Below the pieces are notes generated by a model that was given only the letters and a program-made list of their open reading frames with translations, made no database searches and was not told where the DNA came from. The position numbers and the translations under genes are program-made. Positions 16,536 through 25,128 of a stretch of DNA of 44,503 bases are shown here, in pieces. The number at the start of each line of letters is the position of its first letter. Within the stretch, counting starts at the first letter, position 1. The DNA comes from an uncultured Sphingomonadales bacterium. Its GTDB lineage: Bacteria > Pseudomonadota > Alphaproteobacteria > Sphingomonadales > Sphingomonadaceae. The stretch covers positions 1 to 44,503 of the forward strand of contig CAIWFP010000014.1 in NCBI GenBank assembly GCA_903911985.1, read 5' to 3'.

Positions 16536-17663
16536 TTATGCCGCGCCCGGCTTGATTGCGAGATGGTCGGGCAGCCGGCCGGCAATCGTCAGCGTCATGC
16601 TGCCGGTGCCATGGCTGGTTTCGCCATCGCGCGCCACTGTGATCGCCACCGGCTGGATGCGGTGCCAGTGTTCCTTTGCCGTGCCATCGGGATAGACGAC
16701 CTTCGCCGGATGCGAGACGTCCCAGCTGTCATGTTCCAGCACCAGTTCACCGCGCCAGGCGCCCAGACCGCGCCCATCGTTGAAACCGCCGCTATAGCCC
16801 AGCCCCTGCATTGCCACCGCCGACCCTTGCGCCAGCACATCGATCTGCAGGGTCGCGCCATTTTCCAGCGCGACTGCCAGGCTGGCCGTACGAAATCGGC
16901 GTGTGCCCTCGTGCAGGTCCACTTCCAGCGTAACATCGGCCACCGCGCTGGTGTGATGCGTTGCGCGATCGGTGATCACGCCCGTGGTGTACGGCGCATC
17001 ATCGCCGCGCCGTTGCAGCAGGATGGTGCCGCTGAGTGTATCTGTCGAAAAGAACAGGAAGGACATCACATGGCCCTTGTCCGCCAGCGCCAGCTTTGGC
17101 CCGGTCACCGGTTCGGGCACGCCCATCCCGCGCCGCACCCCCCACGAATGGTCCCGGCACGACCACCACCGGTCGAATTCAATCCGGTTGCCGGCAATTT
17201 CCAGATATCCGCTGGCCACGCCGATCTGGTCGAACCGGCGATAATCCTCGACCGTGCGGGATTGCAGACGGGTGTAGTGGGGATGTTCTTCGCGCGCCGG
17301 CTCCACGCATTCCCAGCGGATATGGCCATGCAGCGTGGCCTCACCCGGTTCGATCCGGATATCGAACGATTTCAGCGGTTCGATCGGCTGGATACGGATC
17401 GGGCCGCAAACGGTTTCGACGCTGCCACCAAGCGAACGCGAAACGCGCAGATTGTGCTGTTTGCCATCGACGATCATCACCACCGCCGCATCGAGCACAT
17501 TCATGTTGCGATAGGCACCCATCGTCACCTGGATCGCCACGCGCCCGTCGCCCGAATAGATCGCAAACCAGTACCGGTCGAAAAACCGGGGATCGCTGGT
17601 CCACACATGGTCAAACGTGGTTGGCAACTGGTGCCACAGGGTATCGTCCATAGCGGTCAGCAT
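16536..17663 (-). CDS. CrtC/AttH-like lipocalin-fold protein
   Basis: 375-aa beta-rich protein without a signal peptide or membrane segments. The centre contains RWWSCRDHSWGVR, like the SWG signature of the hydroxyneurosporene synthase (CrtC)/AttH lipocalin-type family. CrtC hydrates isolated C=C bonds of isoprenoids. Many sphingomonad relatives of unknown function occur in catabolic clusters. Here it lies between a small helical protein and the CoA-transferase in one operon (gaps of 3 and 12 bp). Possible roles are hydratase, isomerase or a binding protein for a hydrophobic intermediate. Only the family resemblance is supported, and moderately. An inner ATG at 17651 is an alternative start. 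Confidence 0.6.
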   Translation of the reverse strand: MLTAMDDTLWHQLPTTFDHVWTSDPRFFDRYWFAIYSGDGRVAIQVTMGAYRNMNVLDAAVVMIVDGKQHNLRVSRSLGGSVETVCGPIRIQPIEPLKSFDIRIEPGEATLHGHIRWECVEPAREEHPHYTRLQSRTVEDYRRFDQIGVASGYLEIAGNRIEFDRWWSCRDHSWGVRRGMGVPEPVTGPKLALADKGHVMSFLFFSTDTLSGTILLQRRGDDAPYTTGVITDRATHHTSAVADVTLEVDLHEGTRRFRTASLAVALENGATLQIDVLAQGSAVAMQGLGYSGGFNDGRGLGAWRGELVLEHDSWDVSHPAKVVYPDGTAKEHWHRIQPVAITVARDGETSHGTGSMTLTIAGRLPDHLAIKPGAA

Positions 17664-17666
17664 AAG

Positions 17667-18131
17667 TCAGGTCCTGGCAGAAGATGGGGCGGACGGCGCG
17701 ACGGTCGGCACATACCGCATGGGCACGCGTGAAGCCCGTTCGATCATGAAGCGTTCAACCGCAGCACGCATGGCCAGGGACAGATCGGGGCAGACCACCG
17801 CTTCGGCCAGCAGGCCGCGCAACAGGCCGTTGTGCCCATCAAGCGCGGCCGGATCATCGATATCGGTTGGCGGCGCTGCATGTGCGGCAGCGATACGTGA
17901 CACAAGCTCTGGTGGCAGGGCGGGACACAGCGAAACCAGCAGGTGCAGCGTAGCGGCGTTGTCAGCCCGCAGAAATCCGGCAACCTTTGGCTGCGCTTCG
18001 GCCAACATGCGCAAATTCGCGATCAGATTGTCGAGAATGGTCCGCGCCAGCGGGTCCGCCACGCACGGCGCAACCACCGTTCCCAGAATGCGGCAGGTGC
18101 CGTGCAGCTGTTCTTCGACGGTCGGTCTCAA
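17667..18131 (-). CDS. Small helical protein paired with APH kinase (LvaB-like?)
   Basis: 154-aa predicted all-helical protein starting RPTVEEQL. I chose TTG 18131 because it overlaps the kinase stop (TTGA) and GGAGGGG lies just upstream on the minus strand; a longer frame with no ribosome site would overlap the kinase by more. Genes for small helical DUF6285-type proteins often follow APH-type phosphotransferases. In Pseudomonas levulinate catabolism LvaB is such a partner, needed by kinase LvaA. The opening RPT pattern and the operon position suggest the same role here. Sequence similarity to LvaB is not proven by eye. Confidence 0.6.
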   Translation of the reverse strand: MRPTVEEQLHGTCRILGTVVAPCVADPLARTILDNLIANLRMLAEAQPKVAGFLRADNAATLHLLVSLCPALPPELVSRIAAAHAAPPTDIDDPAALDGHNGLLRGLLAEAVVCPDLSLAMRAAVERFMIERASRVPMRYVPTVAPSAPSSART

Positions 18132-19159
18132 CGCAACCCCTCCATCATCGTCAGCATCGGCCGAAACAACCATGACGGCGTCTGAAACACCCGGTCATAG
18201 CGCCCGGCGACGAATTCACTGACCGCGGTCAGCTGGATCACCGCCAGTTTCCAGCACGAAAACAGGTTCCACCAGGTTAGCTCAGCCTCGCTGACGGCGT
18301 GGCCGGTCAAGCGCGCATAGGCCTCGACAATCTGTGCACGTTCCCAATGGCCGGCGATCTGGTGTTCGCGTCTGCGTACCGGATTGGTGATCCAGCCAAG
18401 GTCTTCCAGCGGATCGCCCAGATGCGCGGTTTCCCAATCCAGCTTGGCGGTGATGCGATTTCCTTCGACCAGCGCATTGCCGGGTTTGAAATCGCCATGG
18501 ACAAGGACAATCGCCCGGGCAGCCGGGGCGGTACGCGCCAGGCCGGCCAGGATGTAATCGAGCTCGGGATGCGGTTCGAGCTGTACCCGGCGATATTCGG
18601 TTTCCCACCGGGTCAGTTCATGGCGCGATGGCATTCCCGCTGGCAGGCCAAGCGTATCGCCCAGGCCCTGTGCCTGCCAGTCCACCGCCTGGATATCGAC
18701 CAGCAGGTCGAGAAACGCACGCGCCAGGCCCAGCCGCTCTGCCAGTGGCCGATCGCCGTTAAGCACCATGTAATCGCAATGCCCGGCCACGCGCTCCATC
18801 ACCACCGCGGGCGCGCCCAGGAACCGGCCATCCGGGTCCATCCAGTGCACCTTGGGCGCGGCCACGGCGCTTGGCTCCAGCGCCTTGAGAATGGCGAATT
18901 CGCACGTGCGCTCGGTCTTGAGCAGAGTTCCGGCGGCGTCGCGCATCAGCATCAACCGATGCGCGTGATGGCCATCCGCGTCGGTCCAGCTGGCATCCAG
19001 CGACCAGTTTTCGCGCGACAGGCCGCCCGCCGACCGGGTCAGACCGGAAAACCGGATGTCGCGCGCAGAGGGCATTGCGTGCTGCATCAACTGATGCAGG
19101 CCGGTGCTGACCCGCCCGGCCACGTCCTGCGCGGTGTCGGGCAAAGCCGCGTTCGTCAT
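18128..19159 (-). CDS. APH-type phosphotransferase (LvaA/ACAD10-like)
   Basis: 343-aa aminoglycoside-phosphotransferase-fold kinase. The catalytic loop is VHGDFKPGN and the metal-binding motif is LDWETAHLGDP; the N-terminal lobe has VVMERVAGH. In acyl-CoA catabolic clusters this family is the type of ACAD10/11 and LvaA, which phosphorylate 4-hydroxyacyl-CoAs so that the hydroxyl can leave. The operon also encodes a BVMO, a ligase and a hydrolase, which would create hydroxy acids from lactones. That supports a hydroxyacyl-CoA kinase role over antibiotic resistance. The start at 19159 follows the cyclase stop by 8 bp. The true substrate needs assay. Confidence 0.82.
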   Translation of the reverse strand: MTNAALPDTAQDVAGRVSTGLHQLMQHAMPSARDIRFSGLTRSAGGLSRENWSLDASWTDADGHHAHRLMLMRDAAGTLLKTERTCEFAILKALEPSAVAAPKVHWMDPDGRFLGAPAVVMERVAGHCDYMVLNGDRPLAERLGLARAFLDLLVDIQAVDWQAQGLGDTLGLPAGMPSRHELTRWETEYRRVQLEPHPELDYILAGLARTAPAARAIVLVHGDFKPGNALVEGNRITAKLDWETAHLGDPLEDLGWITNPVRRREHQIAGHWERAQIVEAYARLTGHAVSEAELTWWNLFSCWKLAVIQLTAVSEFVAGRYDRVFQTPSWLFRPMLTMMEGLR

Positions 19160-19167
19160 GGGCAGGG

Positions 19168-20052
19168 TCAAAAGACTGCAACCGGAGTGAGCGGGCTGCC
19201 CGTGCCGCCGACGATGGGCAAGGGTGCCGCCACAAACAGGAATTGCGCCACGCCGGTCTGCGCCAACGGTTCCAGCACCAGACCTTCGAGCAGGGTGATC
19301 CCGTAATCGCGGATCAGGCGCTGATGCACGGGGAACACCGTTCCGGCAGGAAAGGGCATCGCCTCTATCGCGAAGTTGTCGGCGCCGACCATGGCCACGC
19401 CCGATTGGGCCAGCCACAGTGCAGCCTCGACATCGATGCCCGGTTCGACGTTGAAATTCACCTCGCGCTGCGGCACGCCCTTTTGCGCTTCCTGCCAGCC
19501 GGTGCGGATCAGCACGGCATCGCCCTGGCGCAGGGTGATCCCCGCCAATTGAGCGGCGCGTTCCAGTTCACCCCGTCCGATCGATTGGCCAGGCAGCAGC
19601 GGCGCGCCATGCAGCGCGACGATGTCGAGCAGCACGCCGCGGGTGACAATCGGCGGCACTTTGTCGATGCCGCAACGCTTCGCGCCGGTCGTGCTGGTCG
19701 TGCCCGTGCCGGGATGGCCGTTGTAAAGCTGATCATCGCACCAGACATGACACAGTGCATCCAGATGCGTGCCGACATGCAGGGCCATGATCACCGTATC
19801 ATCGGCGAACTGGAACCCGCCCCTGGCCGGCGCACCACCGGCATAGTCACCGCCGTCACGCGTCATGAAATGCTGCAAACCCGGCCGCAACGCTGGAACG
19901 GGGGTGTTTTTCGACAAGGGCTGCGCCAGCGACAGCACCCTGCCCTGCCGCACCAGTCCAGCGGCCAGCACGACATCAGCCGGGGTAACCAGATTGAGTG
20001 CGCCGATCTCGTCCTGATCGCCCCACTGCCCCCATGCTTCACGCGACATCAT
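19168..20052 (-). CDS. Cyclase-family metal hydrolase 1
   Basis: 294-aa protein of the cyclase / kynurenine formamidase-like family (PF04199). The metal-binding motif HxGTHxDxxxH is complete as HVGTHLDALCH. Members hydrolyse amides, esters or lactones, and some open ring systems. The start at 20052 overlaps the ligase stop (ATGATG with TGA). GGAG lies 4 nt before the first ATG and 7 before the second, so 20049 is equally possible. Between a BVMO/ligase pair and a hydroxyacyl-kinase candidate, a lactonase role is attractive but inferred. A second family member lies at 39691. Confidence 0.88.
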   Translation of the reverse strand: MMSREAWGQWGDQDEIGALNLVTPADVVLAAGLVRQGRVLSLAQPLSKNTPVPALRPGLQHFMTRDGGDYAGGAPARGGFQFADDTVIMALHVGTHLDALCHVWCDDQLYNGHPGTGTTSTTGAKRCGIDKVPPIVTRGVLLDIVALHGAPLLPGQSIGRGELERAAQLAGITLRQGDAVLIRTGWQEAQKGVPQREVNFNVEPGIDVEAALWLAQSGVAMVGADNFAIEAMPFPAGTVFPVHQRLIRDYGITLLEGLVLEPLAQTGVAQFLFVAAPLPIVGGTGSPLTPVAVF

Positions 20053-21638
20053 GCTTCTCCGGCGCTGGTGACGGCTGCCAGGGCATCGTCCTTGAGGGCG
20101 TTGCGCATCAGTTTGCCGGTTACGGTGGTCGGCAGCCCGGTGCGAAACAGGATAAGATCGGGCGCCTTGTAGGTTGAGGCAAGCGCCCGGCAGTGTTCGA
20201 TCAGGTCCGCTGCGGTCGGGGACGCACCCGCGATGGGCACCACGGTGGCAACGATGATTTCGCCGCGCCGCGCATCGGGCACGCCAACCACCCCGGCCTG
20301 CGCCACCAGCGGGTGTTGCAACAACACGTCTTCCACCTCGGCGGGGGACACATTGATGCCCGCGCGCTTGATCATTTCCGAATGCCGGCCGCAGAACACC
20401 AATTCGCCCGCGTCCGTCAGAAATCCGATGTCGCCGGTGCGGTACCAGCCATCGGCCGTGAACACATCGGCGTTGAGCGCGGCGCTTTTGCCACCATAGC
20501 CGGGCATCAGGTAACCGGCCACTTCGATCAGGCCCTGTTCGCCCGCTGCAACCGGGACGGTGCTTGCCGCATCGATGATCCGCACGCTGACCCCGGGCAG
20601 CGGGGGGCCCTGACAATGCGCACGGCGGTCAAGCGGCCATTCGGCCGGGGTGACGCAGCAATTGCCATAGGTTTCGCTCGAGCCATAAATGTTGCAGATC
20701 TGCGCGGCGCCAAGCCCGGTTGCGGTGCTGATGATATCCTGCGGCGTGCCGGTGGTCAGCCCGGTGCGCAGGCTGGCCGTGCGCGCGGGTGCAAAGGCTG
20801 GTTCTGCGATCATCGCGGCGGTCATCGGCGGCAGGGTATAGATCGCCGTGCAGCCATGCTGTTCGATCAGCGCAAGCGCTGCAGCCGGCTCGAACCGGTC
20901 CTGCAGAACCATGGTCGCGCCATGCGTCAGGATCGCCGGAAGCGCGTTGGCCGACCCATAGGCCCAGAACAGCGGAACCGACACGTGCACGCGATCCTGT
21001 GCGGTCAGCCCCATGCGTTCACCAATCGCAAAACCGTTTTCGATCAGACCGCCATGCGCCAGCCGTACGGCCTTTGGCGTGCTGGTCGAACCCGAAGTGT
21101 AAAGGATCAGCGCATCGTCGCCGGGCTGCGCCGCATGCTCCACCGGCCCGGCACCGGCGTGTTGCAGTACGTCTTCATAGCGGCGCCAGGGTGCGGGCGC
21201 CTCCCCTTCCCCGACCAGAATCCGGTGATCGAGCACGAGGCCCGTCTCCGCGATCACGGTCGCCACGCTGGCAATGAAGTCTTCCCGGGCAAAGCCGGCC
21301 ACCGCAAACAGCGTGCGAACACCCGCATCCGCCAGAATAAAGCCGATTTCGCGTGGTTTTGACCAAGTGCTGATCGGTACGAGGGTCGCGCCGACCGCCT
21401 GCGCGCCGAAAGCGATCTCAAGCCATTCGACACAGTTGCTCATCAGCACGCCGACCCGGTCGCCTGCCTTCACACCCTGCGCGAGCATGGCTTTGGCCAC
21501 ACGGTCGGCCCTACTGGCCAACCCGGCATACGTCATGATCGCTTGATCGGCGATAACGGCGGGATGCTGCGGATGCACGCCTGCCATTTCGGCCAGCACC
21601 CCGGGCAAAGTGCGACTGTGCGGAAGGATCATGGACAT
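20049..21638 (-). CDS. Acyl-CoA ligase 2 (AMP-binding)
   Basis: 529-aa adenylate-forming ligase. Motifs: LYTSGSTSTPKAV (phosphate loop with Ser instead of the usual Gly after the second Thr), YGSSETYGN, GWYRTGDIG, CGRHSEMIKRAGINVSPAEVE, and TVTGKLMRNAL with the catalytic Lys. The ATG at 21638 shares one base with the BVMO C stop (TGATG), a termination-reinitiation arrangement. It presumably activates the acid released after Baeyer-Villiger cleavage. The start was chosen at this junction; a longer frame would run far into BVMO C. Confidence 0.9.
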   Translation of the reverse strand: MSMILPHSRTLPGVLAEMAGVHPQHPAVIADQAIMTYAGLASRADRVAKAMLAQGVKAGDRVGVLMSNCVEWLEIAFGAQAVGATLVPISTWSKPREIGFILADAGVRTLFAVAGFAREDFIASVATVIAETGLVLDHRILVGEGEAPAPWRRYEDVLQHAGAGPVEHAAQPGDDALILYTSGSTSTPKAVRLAHGGLIENGFAIGERMGLTAQDRVHVSVPLFWAYGSANALPAILTHGATMVLQDRFEPAAALALIEQHGCTAIYTLPPMTAAMIAEPAFAPARTASLRTGLTTGTPQDIISTATGLGAAQICNIYGSSETYGNCCVTPAEWPLDRRAHCQGPPLPGVSVRIIDAASTVPVAAGEQGLIEVAGYLMPGYGGKSAALNADVFTADGWYRTGDIGFLTDAGELVFCGRHSEMIKRAGINVSPAEVEDVLLQHPLVAQAGVVGVPDARRGEIIVATVVPIAGASPTAADLIEHCRALASTYKAPDLILFRTGLPTTVTGKLMRNALKDDALAAVTSAGEA

Positions 21639-23254
21639 CACCGGATCACGAACCCGCGGTAGCCGTCCCGGGCAATTTCGTTGCATATTTGGGTGTAAGT
21701 GCCCAGCCCGCCAATATAGGGCAGAAACACGCGCGGCTTGCCCGGCACATTGGCCCCCATGTACCAGCTGTTGGCCTGCACGTGCAGCGTCTGGGCGGCG
21801 ATGTCCGCAACATGCGCCACCCATTCGTCTTCGGCCGCTAGCTCCGGCTCGATCAGATCGGCCCCGGTGCGTGCCATCGTGCCCAGGCAATCGGCCACCC
21901 ATTCAACATGCTGTTCGATCGACATCACCACGTTGGTCAGGATCGACGGACTGCCGGGCCCGGTGATCGTGAACAGGTTGGGATAGTCCGCCACCATGAT
22001 GCCGAGATAGCTTTTGGGCCCGTCGCGCCACTTGTCCTTCAACCCCACGCCGCTGCGGCCGATGATATCGATGCGGGTCAACGATCCGGTCACCGCATCA
22101 TAGCCCGTGGCAAACACGATACTGTCGAACGCATGGTCTGCGGCACTGGTGGCAATGCCGGTGGTGGTGATCCGGGTGATCGGGGTGGCGCGCACATCAA
22201 CCAGCGTGACATTCGGCCGATTGAACATGGCATAGTAGTCGGTATCGACACAGATGCGCTTTGTGCCGATCGCGTGGTCAGTCGGCATCAGCAGCGCGGC
22301 CTTGTCCCAGTCCTGCACAATCGACCCGATCTTGTTGCGCACATAGTCGGCGGCGATATCGTTGGCCGCCTTGTCGCGGAACATATCGTTGAAACAATGT
22401 GTAAAATTGGCACCACCCCGGGCCCAGCGCGCATCCAGTTCGGCCTGGCGTTCCGCTGCGGTCATGTCGAACGCGCTGCGCTGGCTGTAATCATACAACG
22501 CACCTGATCGCGACGCCTTGGCCGCTGCACGATGGCGCGGATAGTGCTTTTTCCATTCATCCTGCACCGATCGCGGCAAAGGCTGGTTCCATGCCGGGAT
22601 GCTGAAATTGGGGGTGCGTTGAAACACGGTCAGTTCCGCAGCCTCGGCCGCAATCATCGGCGCCACCTGTATGCCTGACGATCCGGTGCCGATCACCGCC
22701 ACCCGCTGCCCGGTAAAATCGACCGGTTGATGCGGCCATTGGCCGGTGTGATACCATTGGCCCGCGAAATCATCCAACCCGGCAAAATCCGGCTTGCGCG
22801 GCGCGGAAAGCGCGCCAGTGGCCAGGATGCAATAGCGCGCGGTGGCCGTTTCGCCCGTGTCGGTGGTGACGATCCACATGCCCTGATCAGGGTCAAAGCG
22901 GGCCGATTGTATCCAGGTGTTGAAATGGATCTCGCGGCGCAGGTCAAAGCGATCGGCGACATGATCCAGATAGCGCAGGATTTCGGGCTGCGCCGGATAA
23001 CGCTCGCTCCATTCCCATTCCTGCTGCAATTCATCGGAGAACGAGAACGAATATTCCAGGCTTGGAACATCACACCGCGCGCCGGGATAGCGGTTCCAGT
23101 ACCACGTACCGCCCACGCTATCGCCGCCTTCGAAGCACTGCGCGCTCAGGCCCAGCTCGCGCAATTTGTGCAGCATGTAGAGGCCGGCAAAGCCTGCACC
23201 AACGACGATCGCATCATGGTGCGGACGGTTCGGAATTGACGTGACATTCGACAT
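21638..23254 (-). CDS. Baeyer-Villiger monooxygenase C
   Basis: 538-aa class B monooxygenase. FAD motif GAGFAG (residues 19-24), NRYPGARCD (54-62), intact fingerprint FAGQWYHTGQWP (163-174; His 169) and NADPH motif GTGSSG. It is very like BVMO B over its whole length (for example VPSLEYSFSFSD and PGKPRVFLPYIGG). It is the first gene of the seven-gene minus operon. An 83-bp divergent gap separates it from the SDR at 23338. No TCAAC palindrome is present there, only a looser TGACA-N9-TGTCA repeat (23242-23260) that overlaps the start codon, so its regulation may differ from that of A and D. Confidence 0.92.
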   Translation of the reverse strand: MSNVTSIPNRPHHDAIVVGAGFAGLYMLHKLRELGLSAQCFEGGDSVGGTWYWNRYPGARCDVPSLEYSFSFSDELQQEWEWSERYPAQPEILRYLDHVADRFDLRREIHFNTWIQSARFDPDQGMWIVTTDTGETATARYCILATGALSAPRKPDFAGLDDFAGQWYHTGQWPHQPVDFTGQRVAVIGTGSSGIQVAPMIAAEAAELTVFQRTPNFSIPAWNQPLPRSVQDEWKKHYPRHRAAAKASRSGALYDYSQRSAFDMTAAERQAELDARWARGGANFTHCFNDMFRDKAANDIAADYVRNKIGSIVQDWDKAALLMPTDHAIGTKRICVDTDYYAMFNRPNVTLVDVRATPITRITTTGIATSAADHAFDSIVFATGYDAVTGSLTRIDIIGRSGVGLKDKWRDGPKSYLGIMVADYPNLFTITGPGSPSILTNVVMSIEQHVEWVADCLGTMARTGADLIEPELAAEDEWVAHVADIAAQTLHVQANSWYMGANVPGKPRVFLPYIGGLGTYTQICNEIARDGYRGFVIR

Positions 23255-23260
23255 TTGTCA
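23242..23260. promoter_or_regulatory. Inverted repeat in divergent promoter region
   Basis: TGACA (23242-23246) and TGTCA (23256-23260) flank 9 nt that include the BVMO C start codon. A GTATAC element follows at 23262-23267. The whole divergent gap is 83 bp, so promoters for BVMO C and the SDR must overlap here. Weak evidence for an operator. Confidence 0.35.
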
Positions 23261-23337
23261 GGTATACAAAACTCATTGGATCATTTCAATACTGGCTGGT
23301 AAGTTTTTTCGGTACTCCTCGCTGGCATGGGACGAAC

Positions 23338-24108
23338 ATGGATACAGTGACAGGCAAAGTGGCGGTTGTAACAGGCGCCGGAGCCGGCATCGGCCGGGCA
23401 GTGGCGATCCGCCTGGCCAGGGCAGGCTGCGCGGTCGGCCTGATCGATCTGGACCCGGCCGGGCTGGCCCAAACCCGGGATCTGGTCGAAGCCATCGATG
23501 GGCATGCGGCATGTGCGATTGCCGATGTTTCGTTGCGTGAAGACGTCGACGCTGGTCTGCAGGCACTCGCCACAAGCCTGGGGCCGGTAGATATTCTGGT
23601 CAACAACGCCGGAATCCTGAACACTTGCGGGTTTCTCGAAATCACCGATGCTCAATGGCGCCGGACGTTTGCCATCAATCTCGATGGTGCGTTCTTCTGT
23701 TGTCAGGCCGTGCTGGGCAGCATGGTCGCGCGCGGATCGGGATGCGTGATCAACATGGCGTCGTGGACGGGCAAGCAAGGGGTCGCACAGCATGCGGCCT
23801 ATGGCGCGACCAAAGCCGCGCTGATCAACCTCACCCAAAGCCTGGCGGCGGAATTCGGGCCACAGGGAATCCGCGTGCACGCCGTCTGCCCAGGCATCAT
23901 TGTCGATACCGAGATGCGCGCCGCCGCCGAGGAACGCAATCGCGCACAAGGCCTGCCCGCGATGGAAACCCGGGTGCAGGCAGTGCCGTTGCGGCGCGGC
24001 GGCATGCCGTCCGAAGTGGCCGAGCTGGTCGCGTTTCTTGCTTCGGATGCGGCCGGCTATATGACCGGACAGGCCATCAATGTGACCGGCGGATTGTGGA
24101 TGAACTGA
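23338..24108 (+). CDS. SDR oxidoreductase
   Basis: 256-aa SDR with TGAGAGIG (residues 12-19), NNAG (89-92) and catalytic S142, Y155, K159 (YGATK). LIDLD after beta-2 suggests NAD(H). The C-terminal GYMTGQAINVTGG is standard for the family. It is followed by an esterase gene after 56 bp. As an alcohol dehydrogenase it could supply the ketone for the divergently encoded BVMO C. Substrate assignment is inference. Confidence 0.87.
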   Translation: MDTVTGKVAVVTGAGAGIGRAVAIRLARAGCAVGLIDLDPAGLAQTRDLVEAIDGHAACAIADVSLREDVDAGLQALATSLGPVDILVNNAGILNTCGFLEITDAQWRRTFAINLDGAFFCCQAVLGSMVARGSGCVINMASWTGKQGVAQHAAYGATKAALINLTQSLAAEFGPQGIRVHAVCPGIIVDTEMRAAAEERNRAQGLPAMETRVQAVPLRRGGMPSEVAELVAFLASDAAGYMTGQAINVTGGLWMN

Positions 24109-24164
24109 CCTGTGCCAGCCCACCGCTGGCGCGTGACTGCCCCGGTGCTACGAAGGATACCACA

Positions 24165-25085
24165 ATGGCCATCGATCCCTGTTACCACGACATGCTGGCT
24201 GGTCCGAACAGCGCCATGGTGCCGCCGCCGGCTGGCCTGACGCTCGACGCCTATCGCGCGCTGATCGAAACGCCGTTGCTCGACACGCCCGGCGCAGCAG
24301 TGCACCGGACCGTCGACCGCCAGATCGTGCTGGCCGACCGCACGATAGCGGCGCGTCTCCATTACCCGACCGGCGATACCGCCCTGCCCGTGATCGTGTT
24401 CTTTCATGGCGGTGGATTTGTGCTGTGCTCGATCAACAGCCACGACGCGATGTGCCGCGATCTGGCGGTCATGACCGGCGCGGTGGTCGTATCGGTGGAT
24501 TACCGGCGGGCGCCCGAAACTCCGTTTCCCGGGCCGCTGAACGATTGCCACGACGCTCTCGTCTGGGTGAGCGAGCATGCCGGCGAACTTGGTATCGATT
24601 CCGCGCGCATCGCCCTGTGCGGCGACAGCGCCGGTGGCAACCTGACCATTGCCACCGCGCTGCTGGCGCGCGATCGCGGGCCGCAGCTTCGCCATCTGGG
24701 CGTGATCTACCCGATGATCGACCCGGATTGCGGGTTTCCCTCGATCACCGCGCAAGCCGCAGGGCCGGTGCTCAGCCAGGATATCATCGCCTGGTTCTGG
24801 GATTGCTATCTGGGCAGCAGCGGCGATCGCCGCGACCCCCGCGTGGCAGTGCTGCATGCCGATTTGCGCGATCTGCCCCCGTCAACGGTGCTGACCGCTG
24901 AATACGATCCGCTGCGCGACGAAGGTGAAGCATTTGCCCGCGCCTTGCGCGCAGCGGGCAATGCCACGATCACCCGCCGTTATCTGGGCATGGCGCACGG
25001 GTTTTTCAGCATGCCCGGGCTAACCCCGATCGCGGCCCACGCCATGACCGACCTGGCGCAAGATCTGCGCGCCGCGCTGGCATGA
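24165..25085 (+). CDS. HSL-family alpha/beta-hydrolase (esterase/lactonase) 2
   Basis: 306-aa HSL-type esterase with the full HGGGF oxyanion motif (residues 81-85), nucleophile S155 in GDSAGG, acid D248 in EYDPLRD and base H278 in AHGF. It has the same length and layout as the esterase at 12263, which suggests duplication within the cluster alongside BVMOs B and C. AAGGA lies about 8 nt before ATG 24165. The stop codon is the first element of a long hairpin shared with the convergent ALDH gene. Probable role: hydrolysing esters or lactones made by a BVMO. Confidence 0.9.
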   Translation: MAIDPCYHDMLAGPNSAMVPPPAGLTLDAYRALIETPLLDTPGAAVHRTVDRQIVLADRTIAARLHYPTGDTALPVIVFFHGGGFVLCSINSHDAMCRDLAVMTGAVVVSVDYRRAPETPFPGPLNDCHDALVWVSEHAGELGIDSARIALCGDSAGGNLTIATALLARDRGPQLRHLGVIYPMIDPDCGFPSITAQAAGPVLSQDIIAWFWDCYLGSSGDRRDPRVAVLHADLRDLPPSTVLTAEYDPLRDEGEAFARALRAAGNATITRRYLGMAHGFFSMPGLTPIAAHAMTDLAQDLRAALA

Positions 25086-25128
25086 AACCGGCGTGCGCGA
25101 TGCGTTTACCGCATCGCGCAAGGTTTCA
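25083..25128. terminator. Bidirectional hairpin containing both stop codons
   Basis: TGAAACC (25083-25089) pairs with GGTTTCA (25122-25128), and TGCGCGATGCG (25094-25104) pairs with CGCATCGCGCA (25110-25120). The outer TGA is the esterase stop, and the outer TCA is the reversed stop of the ALDH gene on the minus strand. The arrangement fits a two-way terminator for convergent genes, although T-runs are absent. Confidence 0.75.

Noticed and set aside
16239..17732. A long open frame on the plus strand opposite the CrtC/AttH-like gene
   Set aside because: Its sequence is rich in His, Arg and Gln and shows no domain. It is the usual antisense shadow in GC-rich DNA.
18128..19159. Antibiotic-resistance aminoglycoside phosphotransferase
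   Set aside because: The fold is shared, but the operon is purely catabolic and the gene pairs with a small helical partner as in hydroxyacyl-CoA kinases.
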